DNA from: Pleodorina starrii | Taxonomy: Eukaryota > Chlorophyta > Chlorophyceae > Chlamydomonadales > Volvocaceae | Direction: 5' to 3' | Length of the DNA: 64,000 nt | Assembly: GCA_030267565.1 (NCBI GenBank) | Contig: BRXU01000027.1 | Coordinates: 1,580,610 to 1,644,609 of the forward strand | In this document: positions 29,901 to 43,800 of the stretch, piece by piece | Layout of the letters: every line of letters starts with the position of its first letter | Position numbering within the stretch: the stretch's first letter is position 1 | Notes under the pieces: model-generated | The model's database searches: none | Told to the model about the DNA's origin: nothing | The model's input: only the letters and a program-made list of their open reading frames with translations | Made by a program: the position numbers and the translations under genes

Positions 29901-32900
29901 GATGGGCCCACAGGCCGATGGGCCGATGGGCCGATGGGCCGATGGGCCGATGGGCTGATGGGCCGATGGGCCGATGGGCCGATGGGCGGCCGATGGACCG
30001 ATGGGTGGCCGATGGGCCGATGGGCGGCCGATGGGCCGATGGGCCGCTGGGCCGCTGGGCCGCTGGGCGGCCGCTGGGCCGCTGGGCCGCTGGGCCGCTG
30101 GGCCGATGGGCCGCTGGGCCGCTGGGCCGCTGGGCCGCTGGGCCGTTGGGCCGCTGGGCCGCTGGGCCGATGGGCCGCTGGGCCGCTGGGCCGCTGGGCC
30201 GCTCGGCCGCTGGGCCGCTGGGCCGCTGGGCTGCTGGGCCGCTGGGCCGCTGGGCCGCTGGGCCGATGGGCCGATGGGCCGATGGGCCGATGGGCCGATG
30301 GGCCGATGGGCCGCTGGGCCGATGGGCCGATGGGCCGATGGGCTGCTGGGCCGATGGGCCGCTGGGCCGCTGGGCCGGTGGGCCGCTGGGCCGATGGGCC
30401 GACGGGCCGATGGGCCCATGGGCCGATGGGCCGATGGGCCGATGGGCCGATGGGCCGATGGGCCGATGGGCCGATGGGCCGATGGGCCGATGGGCCGATG
30501 GGCCGATGGGCCGATGGGCCGATGGGCCGATGGGCCGATGGGCCGATGGGCCGATGGGCCGATGGGCCGATGGGCCGATGGGCCGATGGGCCGATGGGCC
30601 GATGGGCCGATGGGCCGATGGGCCGATGGGCCGATGGGCCGATGGGCCGATGGGCCGATGGGCCGATGGGCCGATGGGCCGATGGGCCGATAGACCGATG
30701 GGCGGCCGATGGGCCGCTGGGCGGCCGCTGGGTCGCTGGGCCGCTGGGCCGCTGGGCCGCTGGGCCGCTGGGCCGCTGGGCCGCTGGGCCGCTGGGCCGT
30801 TGGGCCGCTGGGCCGCTGGGCCGATGGGCCGCTGGGCCGCTGGGCCGCTGGGCCGCTGGGCCGCTCGGCCGCTGGGCCGCTGGGCCGCTGGGCTGCTGGG
30901 CCGCTGGGCCGATGGGCCGATGGGCCGATGGGCCGATGGGCCGATGGGCCGATGGGCCGATGGGCCGATGGGCCGATGGGCCGATGGGCCGATGGGCCGA
31001 TGGGCTGCTGGGCCGATGGGCCGCTGGGCCGCTGGGCCGCTGGGCCGATGGGCCGATGGGCCGACGGGCCGATGGGCCGATGCGCCGATGGGCCGATGGG
31101 CCGATGGGCCGATGGGCCGATGGGCCGATGGGCCGATGGGCCGATGGGCCGATGGGCCGATGGGCCGATGGGCCGATGGGCCGATGGGCCGATGGGCCGA
31201 TGGGCCGATGGGCCGATGGGCCGATGGGCCGATGGGCCGATGGGCCGATGGGCCGATGGGCCGATGGGCCGATGGGCCGATGGGCCGATGGGCCGATGGG
31301 CCGATGGGCCGATGGGCCGACGGGCCGACGGGCCGATGGGCCGATGGGCCGATGGGCCGATGGGCCGATGGGCCGATGGGCCGATGGACCGATGGGCGGC
31401 CGATGGGCCGATGGGCGGCCGCTGGGCCGATGGGCCGCTGGGCCGCTGGGCCGCTGGGCGGCCGATGGGCCGCTGGGCCGATGGTCCGCTGGTCCGCTGG
31501 TCCGCTGGGCCGCTGGGCCGCTGGGCCGCTGGGCCGATGGGCCGATGGGCCGATGGGCCCACAGGCCGATGGGCCGATGGGCCGATGGGCCGATGGGCCG
31601 ATGGGCTGATGGGCCGATGGGCCGATGGGCCGATGGGCGGCCGATGGACCGATGGGTGGCCGATGGGCCGATGGGCGGCCGATGGGCCGATGGGCCGCTG
31701 GGCCGCTGGGCCGCTGGGCGGCCGCTGGGCCGCTGGGCCGCTGGGCCGCTGGGCCGATGGGCCGCTGGGCCGCTGGGCCGCTGGGCCGCTGGGCCGTTGG
31801 GCCGCTGGGCCGCTGGGCCGATGGGCCGCTGGGCCGCTGGGCCGCTGGGCCGCTCGGCCGCTGGGCCGCTGGGCCGCTGGGCTGCTGGGCCGCTGGGCCG
31901 CTGGGCCGCTGGGCCGATGGGCCGATGGGCCGATGGGCCGATGGGCCGATGGGCCGATGGGCCGATGGGCCGCTGGGCCGATGGGCCGATGGGCCGATGG
32001 GCTGCTGGGCCGATGGGCCGCTGGGCCGCTGGGCCGGTGGGCCGCTGGGCCGATGGGCCGACGGGCCGATGGGCCCATGGGCCGATGGGCCGATGGGCCG
32101 ATGGGCCGATGGGCCGATGGGCCGATGGGCCGATGGGCCGATGGGCCGATGGGCCGATGGGCCGATGGGCCGATGGGCCGATGGGCCGATGGGCCGATGG
32201 GCCGATGGGCCGATGGGCCGATGGGCCGATGGGCCGATGGGCCGATGGGCCGATGGGCCGATGGGCCGATGGGCCGATGGGCCGATGGGCCGATGGGCCG
32301 ATGGGCCGATGGGCCGATGGGCCGATGGGCCGATGGGCCGATGGGCCGATGGGCCGATAGACCGATGGGCGGCCGATGGGCCGCTGGGCGGCCGCTGGGC
32401 CGCTGGGCCGCTGGGCCGCTGGGCCGCTGGGCCGCTGGGCCGCTGGGCCGCTGGGCCGCTGGGCCGTTGGGCCGCTGGGCCGCTGGGCCGATGGGCCGCT
32501 GGGCCGCTGGGCCGCTGGGCCGCTGGGCCGCTCGGCCGCTGGGCCGCTGGGCCGCTGGGCTGCTGGGCCGCTGGGCCGCTGGGCCGATGGGCCGATGGGC
32601 CGATGGGCCGATGGGCCGATGGGCCGATGGGCCGATGGGCCGATGGGCCGATGGGCCGATGGGCCGATGGGCTGCTGGGCCGATGGGCCGCTGGGCCGCT
32701 GGGCCGCTGGGCCGATGGGCCGATGGGCCGACGGGCCGATGGGCCGATGCGCCGATGGGCCGATGGGCCGATGGGCCGATGGGCCGATGGGCCGATGGGC
32801 CGATGGGCCGATGGGCCGATGGGCCGATGGGCCGATGGGCCGATGGGCCGATGGGCCGATGGGCCGATGGGCCGATGGGCCGATGGGCCGATGGGCCGAT

Positions 32901-35900
32901 GGGCCGATGGGCCGATGGGCCGATGGGCCGATGGGCCGATGGGCCGATGGGCCGATGGGCCGATGGGCCGATGGGCCGATGGGCCGACGGGCCGACGGGC
33001 CGACGGGCCGACGGGCCGACGGGCCGACGGGCCGACGGGCCGACGGGCCGACGGGCCGACGGGCCGCTGGGCCGCTGGGGCGCTGGGCTGATGGGCCGCT
33101 GGGCCGCTGGGCCGCTGGGCCGATGGGCCGATGGGCCGATGGGCCGATGGGCCGATGGACCGATGGGCGGCCGATGGGCCGATGGGCGGCCGCTGGGCCG
33201 ATGGGCCGCTGGGCCGCTGGGCCGCTGGGCGGCCGATGGGCCGCTGGGCCGATGGGCCGCTGGTCCGCTGGGCCGCTGGGCCGATGGGCCGATGGGCCGA
33301 TGGGCCGATGGGCCGATGGGCCGATGGGCCCACAGGCCGATGGGCCGATGGGCCGATGGGCCGATGGGCCGATGGGCCGATGGGCCGATGGGCCGCTGGG
33401 CCGCTGGGCCGCTGGGCCGCTGGGCTGCTGGGCCGCTGGGCCGCTGGGCCGCTGGGCCGATGGGCCGATGGGCCGATGGGCCGATGGGCCGATGGGCCGA
33501 TGGGCCGATGGGCCGATGGGCCGATGGGCTGATGGGCCGATGGGCCGCTGGGCCGATGGGCCGATGGGCCGATGGGCCGATGGGCCGATGGGCCGATGGG
33601 CCGATGGGCCGATGGGCCGATGGGCCGATGGGCCGATGGGCCGATGGGCCGATGGGCCGATGGGCCGATGGGCCGATGGGCCGATGGGCCGATGGGCCGA
33701 TGGGCCGATGGGCCGATGGGCCGATGGGCCGATGGGCCGATGGGCCGATGGGCCGATGGGCCGATGGGCCGATGGGCCGATGGGCCGATGGGCCGATGGG
33801 CCGATGGGCCGATGGGCCGATGGGCCGATGGGCCGATGGGCCGATGGGCCGATGGGCCGATGGGCCGATGGGCCGATGGGCCGATGGGCCGATGGGCCGA
33901 TGGGCCGATGGGCCGATGGGCTGCTGGGCCGCTGGGCAGCTGGGCCGCTGGGCCGATGGGCCGCTGGGCCGATGGGCCGCTGGGCCGATGGGCCGATGGG
34001 CCGATGGGCCGATGGGCCGATGGGCCGATGGGCCGATGGGCCGATGGGCCGATGGGCCGATCTATGGGCCGATGGGCCGATGGGCCGATCTATGGGCCGA
34101 CGGGCCCACGGGCCGACGGGCCCACGGGCCCACGGGCCCACCGGCCGATGGGCCGATGAGCCGATGGGCCGATGGGCCGATGGGCCGATGGGCCGATGGG
34201 CCGATGGGCCGATGGGCCGATGGGCCGATGGGCCGATGGGCCGATGGGCCGATCTATGGGCCGATGGGCCGATGGGCCGATCTATGGGCCGACGGGCCTA
34301 CGGGCCGACGGGCCCACGGGCCCACGGGCCCACCGGCCGATGGGCCGATGGGCCGATGGGCCGATGGGCCGATGGGCCGATGGGCCGATGGGCCGATGGG
34401 CCGATGGGCCGATGGGCCGATGGGCCGATGGGCCGATGGGCCGATGGGCCGATGGGCCGATGGGCCGATGGGCCGATGGGCCGATGGGCCGATGGGCCGA
34501 TGGGCCGATGGGCCGATGGGCCGATGGGCCGATGGGCCGCTGGGCCGATGGGCCGCTGGGCCGATGGGCCGCTGGGCCGCTGGGCCGCTGGGCCGCTGGG
34601 CCGATGGGCCGATGGGCCGATGGGCCGATGGGCCGATGGGCCGATGGGCCGATGGGCCGATGGGCCGATGGGCCGATGGGCCGATGGGCCGATGGGCCGA
34701 TGGGCCGATGGGCCGATGGGCCGATGGGCCGATGGGCCGATGGGCCGATGGGCCGATGGGCCGATGGGCCGATGGGCCGATGGGCCGATGGGCCGATGGG
34801 CCGATGGGCCGATGGGCCGATGGGCCGATGGGCCGATGGGCCGATGGGCCGATGGGCCGATGGGCCGATGGGCCGATGGGCCGATGGGCCGATGGGCCGA
34901 TGGGCCGATGGGCCGATGGGCCGATGGGCCGATGGGCCGATGGGCCGATGGGCCGATGGGCCGATGGGCCGATGGGCCGATGGGCCGATGGGCCGATGGG
35001 CCGATGGGCCGATGGGCCGATGGGCCGATGGACCGATGGGCGGCCGATGGGCCGATGGGCGGCCGCTGGGCCGATGGGCCGCTGGGCCGCTGGGCCGCTG
35101 GGCGGCCGATGGGCCGCTGGGCCGATGGTCCGCTGGTCCGCTGGTCCGCTGGGCCGCTGGGCCGCTGGGCCGCTGGGCCGATGGGCCGATGGGCCGATGG
35201 GCCCACAGGCCGATGGGCCGATGGGCCGATGGGCCGATGGGCCGATGGGCTGATGGGCCGATGGGCCGATGGGCCGATGGGCGGCCGATGGACCGATGGG
35301 TGGCCGATGGGCCGATGGGCGGCCGATGGGCCGATGGGCCGCTGGGCCGCTGGGCCGCTGGGCGGCCGCTGGGCCGCTGGGCCGCTGGGCCGCTGGGCCG
35401 CTGGGCCGCTGGGCCGCTGGGCCGCTGGGCCGCTGGGCCGTTGGGCCGCTGGGCCGCTGGGCCGATGGGCCGCTGGGCCGCTGGGCCGCTGGGCCGCTCG
35501 GCCGCTGGGCCGCTGGGCCGCTGGGCTGCTGGGCCGCTGGGCCGCTGGGCCGCTGGGCCGATGGGCCGATGGGCCGATGGGCCGATGGGCCGATGGGCCG
35601 ATGGGCCGCTGGGCCGATGGGCCGATGGGCCGATGGGCTGCTGGGCCGATGGGCCGCTGGGCCGCTGGGCCGGTGGGCCGCTGGGCCGATGGGCCGACGG
35701 GCCGATGGGCCCATGGGCCGATGGGCCGATGGGCCGATGGGCCGATGGGCCGATGGGCCGATGGGCCGATGGGCCGATGGGCCGATGGGCCGATGGGCCG
35801 ATGGGCCGATGGGCCGATGGGCCGATGGGCCGATGGGCCGATGGGCCGATGGGCCGATGGGCCGATGGGCCGATGGGCCGATGGGCCGATGGGCCGATGG

Positions 35901-37880
35901 GCCGATGGGCCGATGGGCCGATGGGCCGATGGGCCGATGGGCCGATGGGCCGATGGGCCGATGGGCCGATGGGCCGATGGGCCGATGGGCCGATGGGCCG
36001 ATGGGCCGATAGACCGATGGGCGGCCGATGGGCCGCTGGGCGGCCGCTGGGCCGCTGGGCCGCTGGGCCGCTGGGCCGCTGGGCCGCTGGGCCGCTGGGC
36101 CGCTGGGCCGCTGGGCCGTTGGGCCGCTGGGCCGCTGGGCCGATGGGCCGCTGGGCCGCTGGGCCGCTGGGCCGCTGGGCCGCTCGGCCGCTGGGCCGCT
36201 GGGCCGCTGGGCTGCTGGGCCGCTGGGCCGATGGGCCGATGGGCCGATGGGCCGATGGGCCGATGGGCCGATGGGCCGATGGGCCGATGGGCCGATGGGC
36301 CGATGGGCCGATGGGCCGATGGGCCGATGGGCCGATGGGCCGATGGGCCGATGGGCTGCTGGGCCGATGGGCCGCTGGGCCGCTGGGCCGCTGGGCCGAT
36401 GGGCCGATGGGCCGACGGGCCGATGGGCCGATGCGCCGATGGGCCGATGGGCCGATGGGCCGATGGGCCGATGGGCCGATGGGCCGATGGGCCGATGGGC
36501 CGATGGGCCGATGGGCCGATGGGCCGATGGGCCGATGGGCCGATGGGCCGATGGGCCGATGGGCCGATGGGCCGATGGGCCGATGGGCCGATGGGCCGAT
36601 GGGCCGATGGGCCGATGGGCCGATGGGCCGATGGGCCGATGGGCCGATGGGCCGACGGGCCGACGGGCCGACGGGCCGACGGGCCGACGGGCCGACGGGC
36701 CGACGGGCCGACGGGCCGACGGGCCGCTGGGCCGCTGGGGCGCTGGGCTGATGGGCCGCTGGGCCGCTGGGCCGCTGGGCCGATGGGCCGATGGGCCGAT
36801 GGGCCGATGGGCCGATGGACCGATGGGCGGCCGATGGGCCGATGGGCGGCCGCTGGGCCGATGGGCCGCTGGGCCGCTGGGCCGCTGGGCGGCCGATGGG
36901 CCGCTGGGCCGATGGGCCGCTGGTCCGCTGGGCCGCTGGGCCGATGGGCCGATGGGCCGATGGGCCGATGGGCCGATGGGCCGATGGGCCCACAGGCCGA
37001 TGGGCCGATGGGCCGATGGGCCGATGGGCCGATGGGCCGATGGGCCGATGGGCCGCTGGGCCGCTGGGCCGCTGGGCCGCTGGGCTGCTGGGCCGCTGGG
37101 CCGCTGGGCCGCTGGGCCGATGGGCCGATGGGCCGATGGGCCGATGGGCCGATGGGCCGATGGGCCGATGGGCCGATGGGCCGATGGGCTGATGGGCCGA
37201 TGGGCCGCTGGGCCGATGGGCCGATGGGCCGCTGGGCCGATGGGCCGCTGGGCCGCTGGGCCGATGGGCCGACGGGCCGATGGGCCGATGGGCCGATGGG
37301 CCGATGGGCCGATGGGCCGATGGGCCGATGGGCCGATGGGCCGATGGGCCGATGGGCCGATGGGCCGATGGGCCGATGGGCCGATGGGCCGATGGGCCGA
37401 TGGGCTGATGGGGCGATGGGCCGATGGGCCGATGGGCCGATGGGCCGATGGGCCGATGGGCCGATGGGCCGATGGGCCGATGGGCCGATGGGCCGATGGG
37501 CCGATGGGCCGATGGGCCGATGGGCCGATGGGCCGATGGGCCGATGGGCCGATGGGCCGATGGGCCGATGGGCCGATGGGCCGATGGGCCGATGGGCCGA
37601 TGGGCCGATGGGCCGATGGGCCGATGGGCCGATGGGCCGATGGGCCGATGGGCCGATGGGCCGATGGGCCGATGGGCCGATGGGCCGATGGGCCGATGGG
37701 CCGATGGGCCGATGGGCCGATGGGCCGATGGGCCGATGGGCCGATGGGCCGATGGGCCGATGGGCCGATGGGCCGATGGGCCGATGGGCCGATGGGCCGA
37801 TGGGCCGATGGGCCGATGGGCCGATGGGCCGATGGGCCGATGGGCCGATGGGCCGATGGGCCGACGGGCCGATGGGCCGA
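26998..37880. repeat. Satellite higher-order family A
   Basis: Marked by GATCTATGGG units and a CCCACGGG/CCCACCGG block (first at about 27050-27120), and by GGACCGATGGGCGGCC junctions at about 29733, 31385, 33157, 35030 and 36817. Large blocks repeat at about 5.3 kb (28741 and 34059 start the same order of variants); tracts of consecutive CCGACGGG at about 32985-33062 and 36650-36722 repeat at about 3.67 kb. Confidence 0.75.
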
Positions 37881-40800
37881 CGGGCCGATGGGCCGATGGG
37901 CCGCTGGGCCGATGGGCCGATGGGCCGATGGGCCCATGGGCCGATGGGCCGACGGGCCCATGCGCCGACGGGCCCATGCGCCGACGGGCCCATGGGCCCT
38001 CGGGCCGACGGGCCGCTGGGCCGACGGGCCGCTGGGCCGACGGGCCGATGGGCCGACGGGCCGCTGGGCCGCTGGGCCGCTGGGCCGCTGGGCCGCTGGG
38101 CCGCTGGGCCGCTGGGCCGCTGGGCCGTTGGGCCGCTGGGCCGCTGGGCCGCTGGGCCGCTGGGCTGCTGGGCTGCTGGGCCGCTGGGCCGCTGGGCCGC
38201 TGGGCCGCTGGGCCGATGGGCCGATGGGCCGATGGGCCGATGGGCCGATGGGCCGATGGGCCGATGGGCCGATGGGCCGATGGGCCGATGGGCCGATGGG
38301 CCGATGGGCCGATGGGCCGATGGGCCGATGGGCCGATGGGCCGATGGGCCGATGGGCCGATGGGCCGATGGGCCGATGGGCCGATGGGCCGATGGGCCGA
38401 TGGGCCGATGGGCCGATGGGCCGATGGGCCGATGGGCCGATGGGCCGATGGGCCGATGGGCCGATGGGCCGCTGGGCCGATGGGCCGCTGGGCCGCTGGG
38501 CCGATGGGCCGCTGGGCCGATGGGCCGATGGGCCGCTGGGCCGCTGGGCCGCTGGGCCGCTGGGCCGCTGGGCCGCTGGGCCGCTGGGCCGCTGGGCCGC
38601 TGGGCCGCTGGGCCGCTGGGCCGCTAGGCCGCTGGGCCGCTGGGCCGCTGGGCCGCTGGGCCGCTGGGCTGCTGGGCCGCTGGGCCGCTGGGCCGCTGGG
38701 CCCACGGGCCGACGGGCCGATGGGCCGATGGGCCGACGGGCCGATGGGCCGACGGGCCGCTGGGCCGCTGGGCCGATGGGCCGCTGGGCCGATGGGCCGA
38801 TGGGCCGATGGGCCGATGGGCCGATGGGCCGATGGGCCGATGGGCCGATGGGCCGATGGGCCGATGGGCCGATGGGCCGATGGGCCGATGGGCCGCTGGG
38901 CCGATGGGCCGATGGGCCGCTGGGCCGATGGGCCGCTGGGCTGCTGGGCCGCTGGGCCGCTGGGCCGCTGGGCCGCTGGGCCGCTGGGCCGCTGGGCCGC
39001 TGGGCCGCTGGGCCGATGGGCCGATGGGCCGATGGGCCGATGGGCCGATGGGCCGATGGGCCGATGGGCCGATGGGCCGATGGGCCGATGGGCCGATGGG
39101 CCGATGGGCCGATGGGCCGATGGGCCGATGGGCCGATGGGCCGATGGGCCGATGGGCCGATGGGCCGATGGGCCGATGGGCCGATGGGCCGATGGGCCGA
39201 TGGGCCGATGGGCCGATGGGCCGATGGGCCGATGGGCCGATGGGCCGATGGGCCGATGGGCCGATGGGCCGATGGGCCGATGGGCCGATGGGCCGATGGG
39301 CCGATGGGCCGATGGGCCGATGGGCCGATGGGCCGATGGGCCGATGGGCCGATGGGCCGATGGGCCGATGGGCCGATGGGCCGATGGGCCGATGGGCCGA
39401 TGGGCCGATGGGCCGATGGGCCGATGGGCCGATGGGCCGATGGGCCGATGGGCCGATGGGCCGATGGGCCGATGGGCCGATGGGCCGATGGGCCGATGGG
39501 CCGATGGGCCGATGGGCCGATGGGCCGATGGGCCGATGGGCCGATGGGCCGATGGGCCGATGGGCCGATGGGCCGATGGGCCGATGGGCCGATGGGCCGA
39601 TGGGCCGATGGGCCGATGGGCCGATGGGCCGATGGGCCGATGGGCCGATGGGCCGATGGGCCGATGGGCCGATGGGCCGATGGGCCGATGGGCCGATGGG
39701 CCGATGGGCCGATGGGCCGATGGGCCGATGGGCCGATGGGCCGATGGGCCGATGGGCCGATGGGCCGATGGGCCGATGGGCCGATGGGCCGATGGGCCGA
39801 TGGGCCGATGGGCCGATGGGCCGATGGGCCGATGGGCCGATGGGCCGATGGGCCGATGGGCCGATGGGCCGATGGGCCGATGGGCCGATGGGCCGATGGG
39901 CCGATGGGCCGATGGGCCGATGGGCCGATGGGCCCATGGGCCGATGGGCCGACGGGCCCATGCGCCGACGGGCCCATGGGCCCTCGGGCCGACGGGCCGC
40001 TGGGCCGACGGGCCGCTGGGCCGACGGGCCGCTGGGCCGACGGGCCGATGGGCCGATGGGCCGATGGGCCGATGGGCCGATGGGCCGATGGGCCGATGGG
40101 CCGATGGGCCGATGGGCCGATGGGCCGATGGGCCGATGGGCCGATGGGCCGATGGGCCGATGGGCCGATGGGCCGATGGGCCGATGGGCCGATGGGCCGA
40201 TGGGCCGATGGGCCGATGGGCCGATGGGCCGCTGGGCCGCTGGGCCGCTGGGCCGCTGGGCCGCTGGGCCGCTGGGCCGCTGGGCCGCTGGGCCGCTGGG
40301 CCGCTGGGCCGCTGGGCCGCTGGGCCGCTGGGCCGCTGGGCCGCTGGGCCGCTGGGCCGCTGGGCCGCTGGGCTGCTGGGCCGCTGGGCCGCTGGGCCGC
40401 TGGGCCCACGGGCCGACGGGCCGATGGGCCGATGGGCCGACGGGCCGATGGGCCGACGGGCCGATGGGCCGATGGGCCGCTGGGCCGATGGGCCGATGGG
40501 CCGATGGGCCGATGGGCCGCTGGGCCGATGGGCCGCTGGGCCGCTGGGCCGCTGGGCTGCTGGGCCGCTGGGCCTTTGGGCCGCTAGGCCGCTGGGCCGC
40601 TGGGCCGCTGGGCCGCTGGGCCGCTGGGCCGCTGGGCCGCTGGGCCGCTGGGCCGCTGGGCCGCTGGGCCGCTGGGCCGCTGGGCCGATGGGCCGATGGG
40701 CCGATGGGCCGATGGGCCGATGGGCCGATGGGCCGATGGGCCGATGGGCCGATGGGCCGATGGGCCGATGGGCCGATGGGCCGATGGGCCGATGGGCCGA

Positions 40801-43800
40801 TGGGCCGATGGGCCGATGGGCCGATGGGCCGATGGGCCGCTGGGCCGCTGGGCCGCTGGGCCGCTGGGCCGCTGGGCCGATGGGCCGCTGGGCCGCTGGG
40901 CCGATGGGCCGATGGGCCGATGGGCCGATGGGCCGATGGGCCGATGGGCCGATGGGCCGATGGGCCGATGGGCCGATGGGCCGATGGGCCGATGGGCCGA
41001 TGGGCCGATGGGCCGATGGGCCGATGGGCCGATGGGCCGATGGGCCGATGGGCCGATGGGCCGATGGGCCGATGGGCCGATGGGCCGATGGGCCGATGGG
41101 CCGATGGGCCGATGGGCCGATGGGCCGATGGGCCGATGGGCCGATGGGCCGATGGGCCGATGGGCCGATGGGCCGATGGGCCGATGGGCCGATGGGCCGA
41201 TGGGCCGATGGGCCGATGGGCCGATGGGCCGATGGGCCGATGGGCCGATGGGCCGATGGGCCGATGGGCCGATGGGCCGATGGGCCGATGGGCCGATGGG
41301 CCGATGGGCCGATGGGCCCATGGGCCGATGGGCCGACGGGCCCATGCGCCGACGGGCCCATGGGCCCTCGGGCCGACGGGCCGCTGGGCCGACGGGCCGC
41401 TGGGCCGACGGGCCGATGGGCCGACGGGCCGCTGGGCCGCTGGGCCGCTGGGCCGCTGGGCCGCTGGGCCGCTGGGCCGCTGGGCCGCTGGGCCGCTGGG
41501 CCGCTGGGCCGCTGGGCCGCTGGGCCGCTGGGCCGCTGGGCCGCTGGGCCGCTGGGCCGCTGGGCCGCTGGGCCGCTGGGCCGCTGGGCCGCTGGGCCGC
41601 TGGGCCGCTGGGCCGCTGGGCCGCTGGGCCGCTGGGCCGCTGGGCCGCTGGGCCGCTGGGCCGCTGGGCCGCTGGGCCGCTGGGCCGCTGGGCCGCTGGG
41701 CCGCTGGGCTGCTGGGCCGCTGGGCAGCTGGGCCGATGGGCCGATGGGCCGATGGGCCGATGGGCCGATGGGCCGATGGGCCGATGGGCCGATGGGCCGA
41801 TGGGCCGATGGGCCGATGGGCCGATGGGCCGATGGGCCGATGGGCCGATGGGCCGATGGGCCGATGGGCCGATGGGCCGATGGGCCGATGGGCCGATGGG
41901 CCGATGGGCCGATGGGCCGATGGGCCGATGGGCCGCTGGGCCGATGGGCCGCTGGGCCGCTGGGCCGCTGGGCCGCTGGGCCGCTGGGCCGCTGGGCTGC
42001 TGGGCCGCTGGGCCGATGGGCCGATGGGCCGCTGGGCCGCTGGGCTGCTGGGCCGCTGGGCCGCTGGGCCGCTGGGCCCACGGGCCGACGGGCCGATGGG
42101 CCGATGGGCCGACGGGCCGATGGGCCGACGGGCCGATGGGCCGATGGGCCGCTGGGCCGCTGGGCCGATGGGCCGATGGGCCGATGGGCCGATGGGCCGC
42201 TGGGCCGCTGGGCCGCTGGGCCGCTGGGCTGCTGGGCCGCTGGGCCGCTGGGCCGCTGGGCCGCTGGGCCGCTGGGCCGCTGGGCCGCTGGGCCGCTGGG
42301 CCGCTTGGCCGATGGGCCGCTGGGCCGCTGGGCCGCTGGGCCGCTGGGCCGCTGGGCCGATGGGCCGATTGGCCGATGGGCCTATGGACCTATGGGCCGA
42401 TGGGCCGATGGGCCGATGGGCCGATGGGCCGATGGGCCGATGGGCCGATGGGCTGCTGGGCCGCTGGGCCGCTGGGCCGCTGGGCCGCTGGGCCCACGGG
42501 CGGACGGGCCGATGGGCCGATGGGCCGACGGGCCGCTGGGCCGCTGGGCCGACGGGCCGATGGGCCGATGGGCCGCTGGGCCGCTGGGCCGCTGGGCCGC
42601 TGGGCCGCTGGGCCGCTGGGCCGCTGGGCCGCTGGGCCGCTGGGCCGCTGGGCCGCTGGGCCGCTGGGCTGCTGGGCCGCTGGGCCGCTGGGCCGCTGGG
42701 CCCACGGGCCGACGGGCCGATGGGGCGATGGGCCGACGGGCCGATGGGCCGACGGGCCGCTGGGCCGCTGGGCCGCTGGGCCGCTGGGCCGCTGGGCCGC
42801 TGGGCCGCTGGGCCGCTGGGCCGCTGGGCCGCTGGGCCGCTGGGCCGCTGGGCCGCTGGGCCGCTGGGCCGATGGGCCGATGGGCCGATGGGCCGATGGG
42901 CCGATGGGCCGATGGGCCGATGGGCCGATGGGCCGATGGGCCGATGGGCCGATGGGCCGATGGGCCGATGGGCCGATGGGCCGATGGGCCGATGGGCCGA
43001 TGGGCCGATGGGCCGATGGGCCGATGGGCCGATGGGCCGATGGGCCGATGGGCCGATGGGCCGATGGGCCGATGGGCCGATGGGCCGATGGGCCGATGGG
43101 CCGATGGGCCGATGGGCCGATGGGCCGATGGGCCGATGGGCCGATGGGCCGATGGGCCGATGGGCCGATGGGCCGATGGGCCGATGGGCCGATGGGCCGA
43201 TGGGCCGATGGGCCGATGGGCCGATGGGCCGATGGGCCGATGGGCCGATGGGCCGATGGGCCGATGGGCCGATGGGCCGATGGGCCGATGGGCCGATGGG
43301 CCGATGGGCCGATGGGCCGATGGGCCGATGGGCCGATGGGCCGATGGGCCGATGGGCCGATGGGCCGATGGGCCGATGGGCCGATGGGCCGATGGGCCGA
43401 TGGGCCGATGGGCCGACGGGCCCATGCGCCGACGGGCCCATGGGCCCTCGGGCCGACGGGCCGCTGGGCCGACGGGCCGCTGGGCCGACGGGCCGATCGG
43501 CCGACGGGCCGATGGGCCGCTGGGCCGATGGGCCGATGGGCCGATGGGCCGATGGGCCGCTGGGCCGCTGGGCCGATGGGCCGATGGGCCGATGGGCCGA
43601 TGGGCCGATGGGCCGATGGGCCGCTGGGCCGCTGGGCCGCTGGGCCGCTGGGCCGCTGGGCCGATGGGCCGATGGGCCGATGGGCCGATGGGCCGATGGG
43701 CCGATGGGCCGATGGGCCGATGGGCCGATGGGCCGATGGGCCGATGGGCCGATGGGCCGATGGGCCGATGGGCCGATGGGCCGATGGGCCGATGGGCCGA

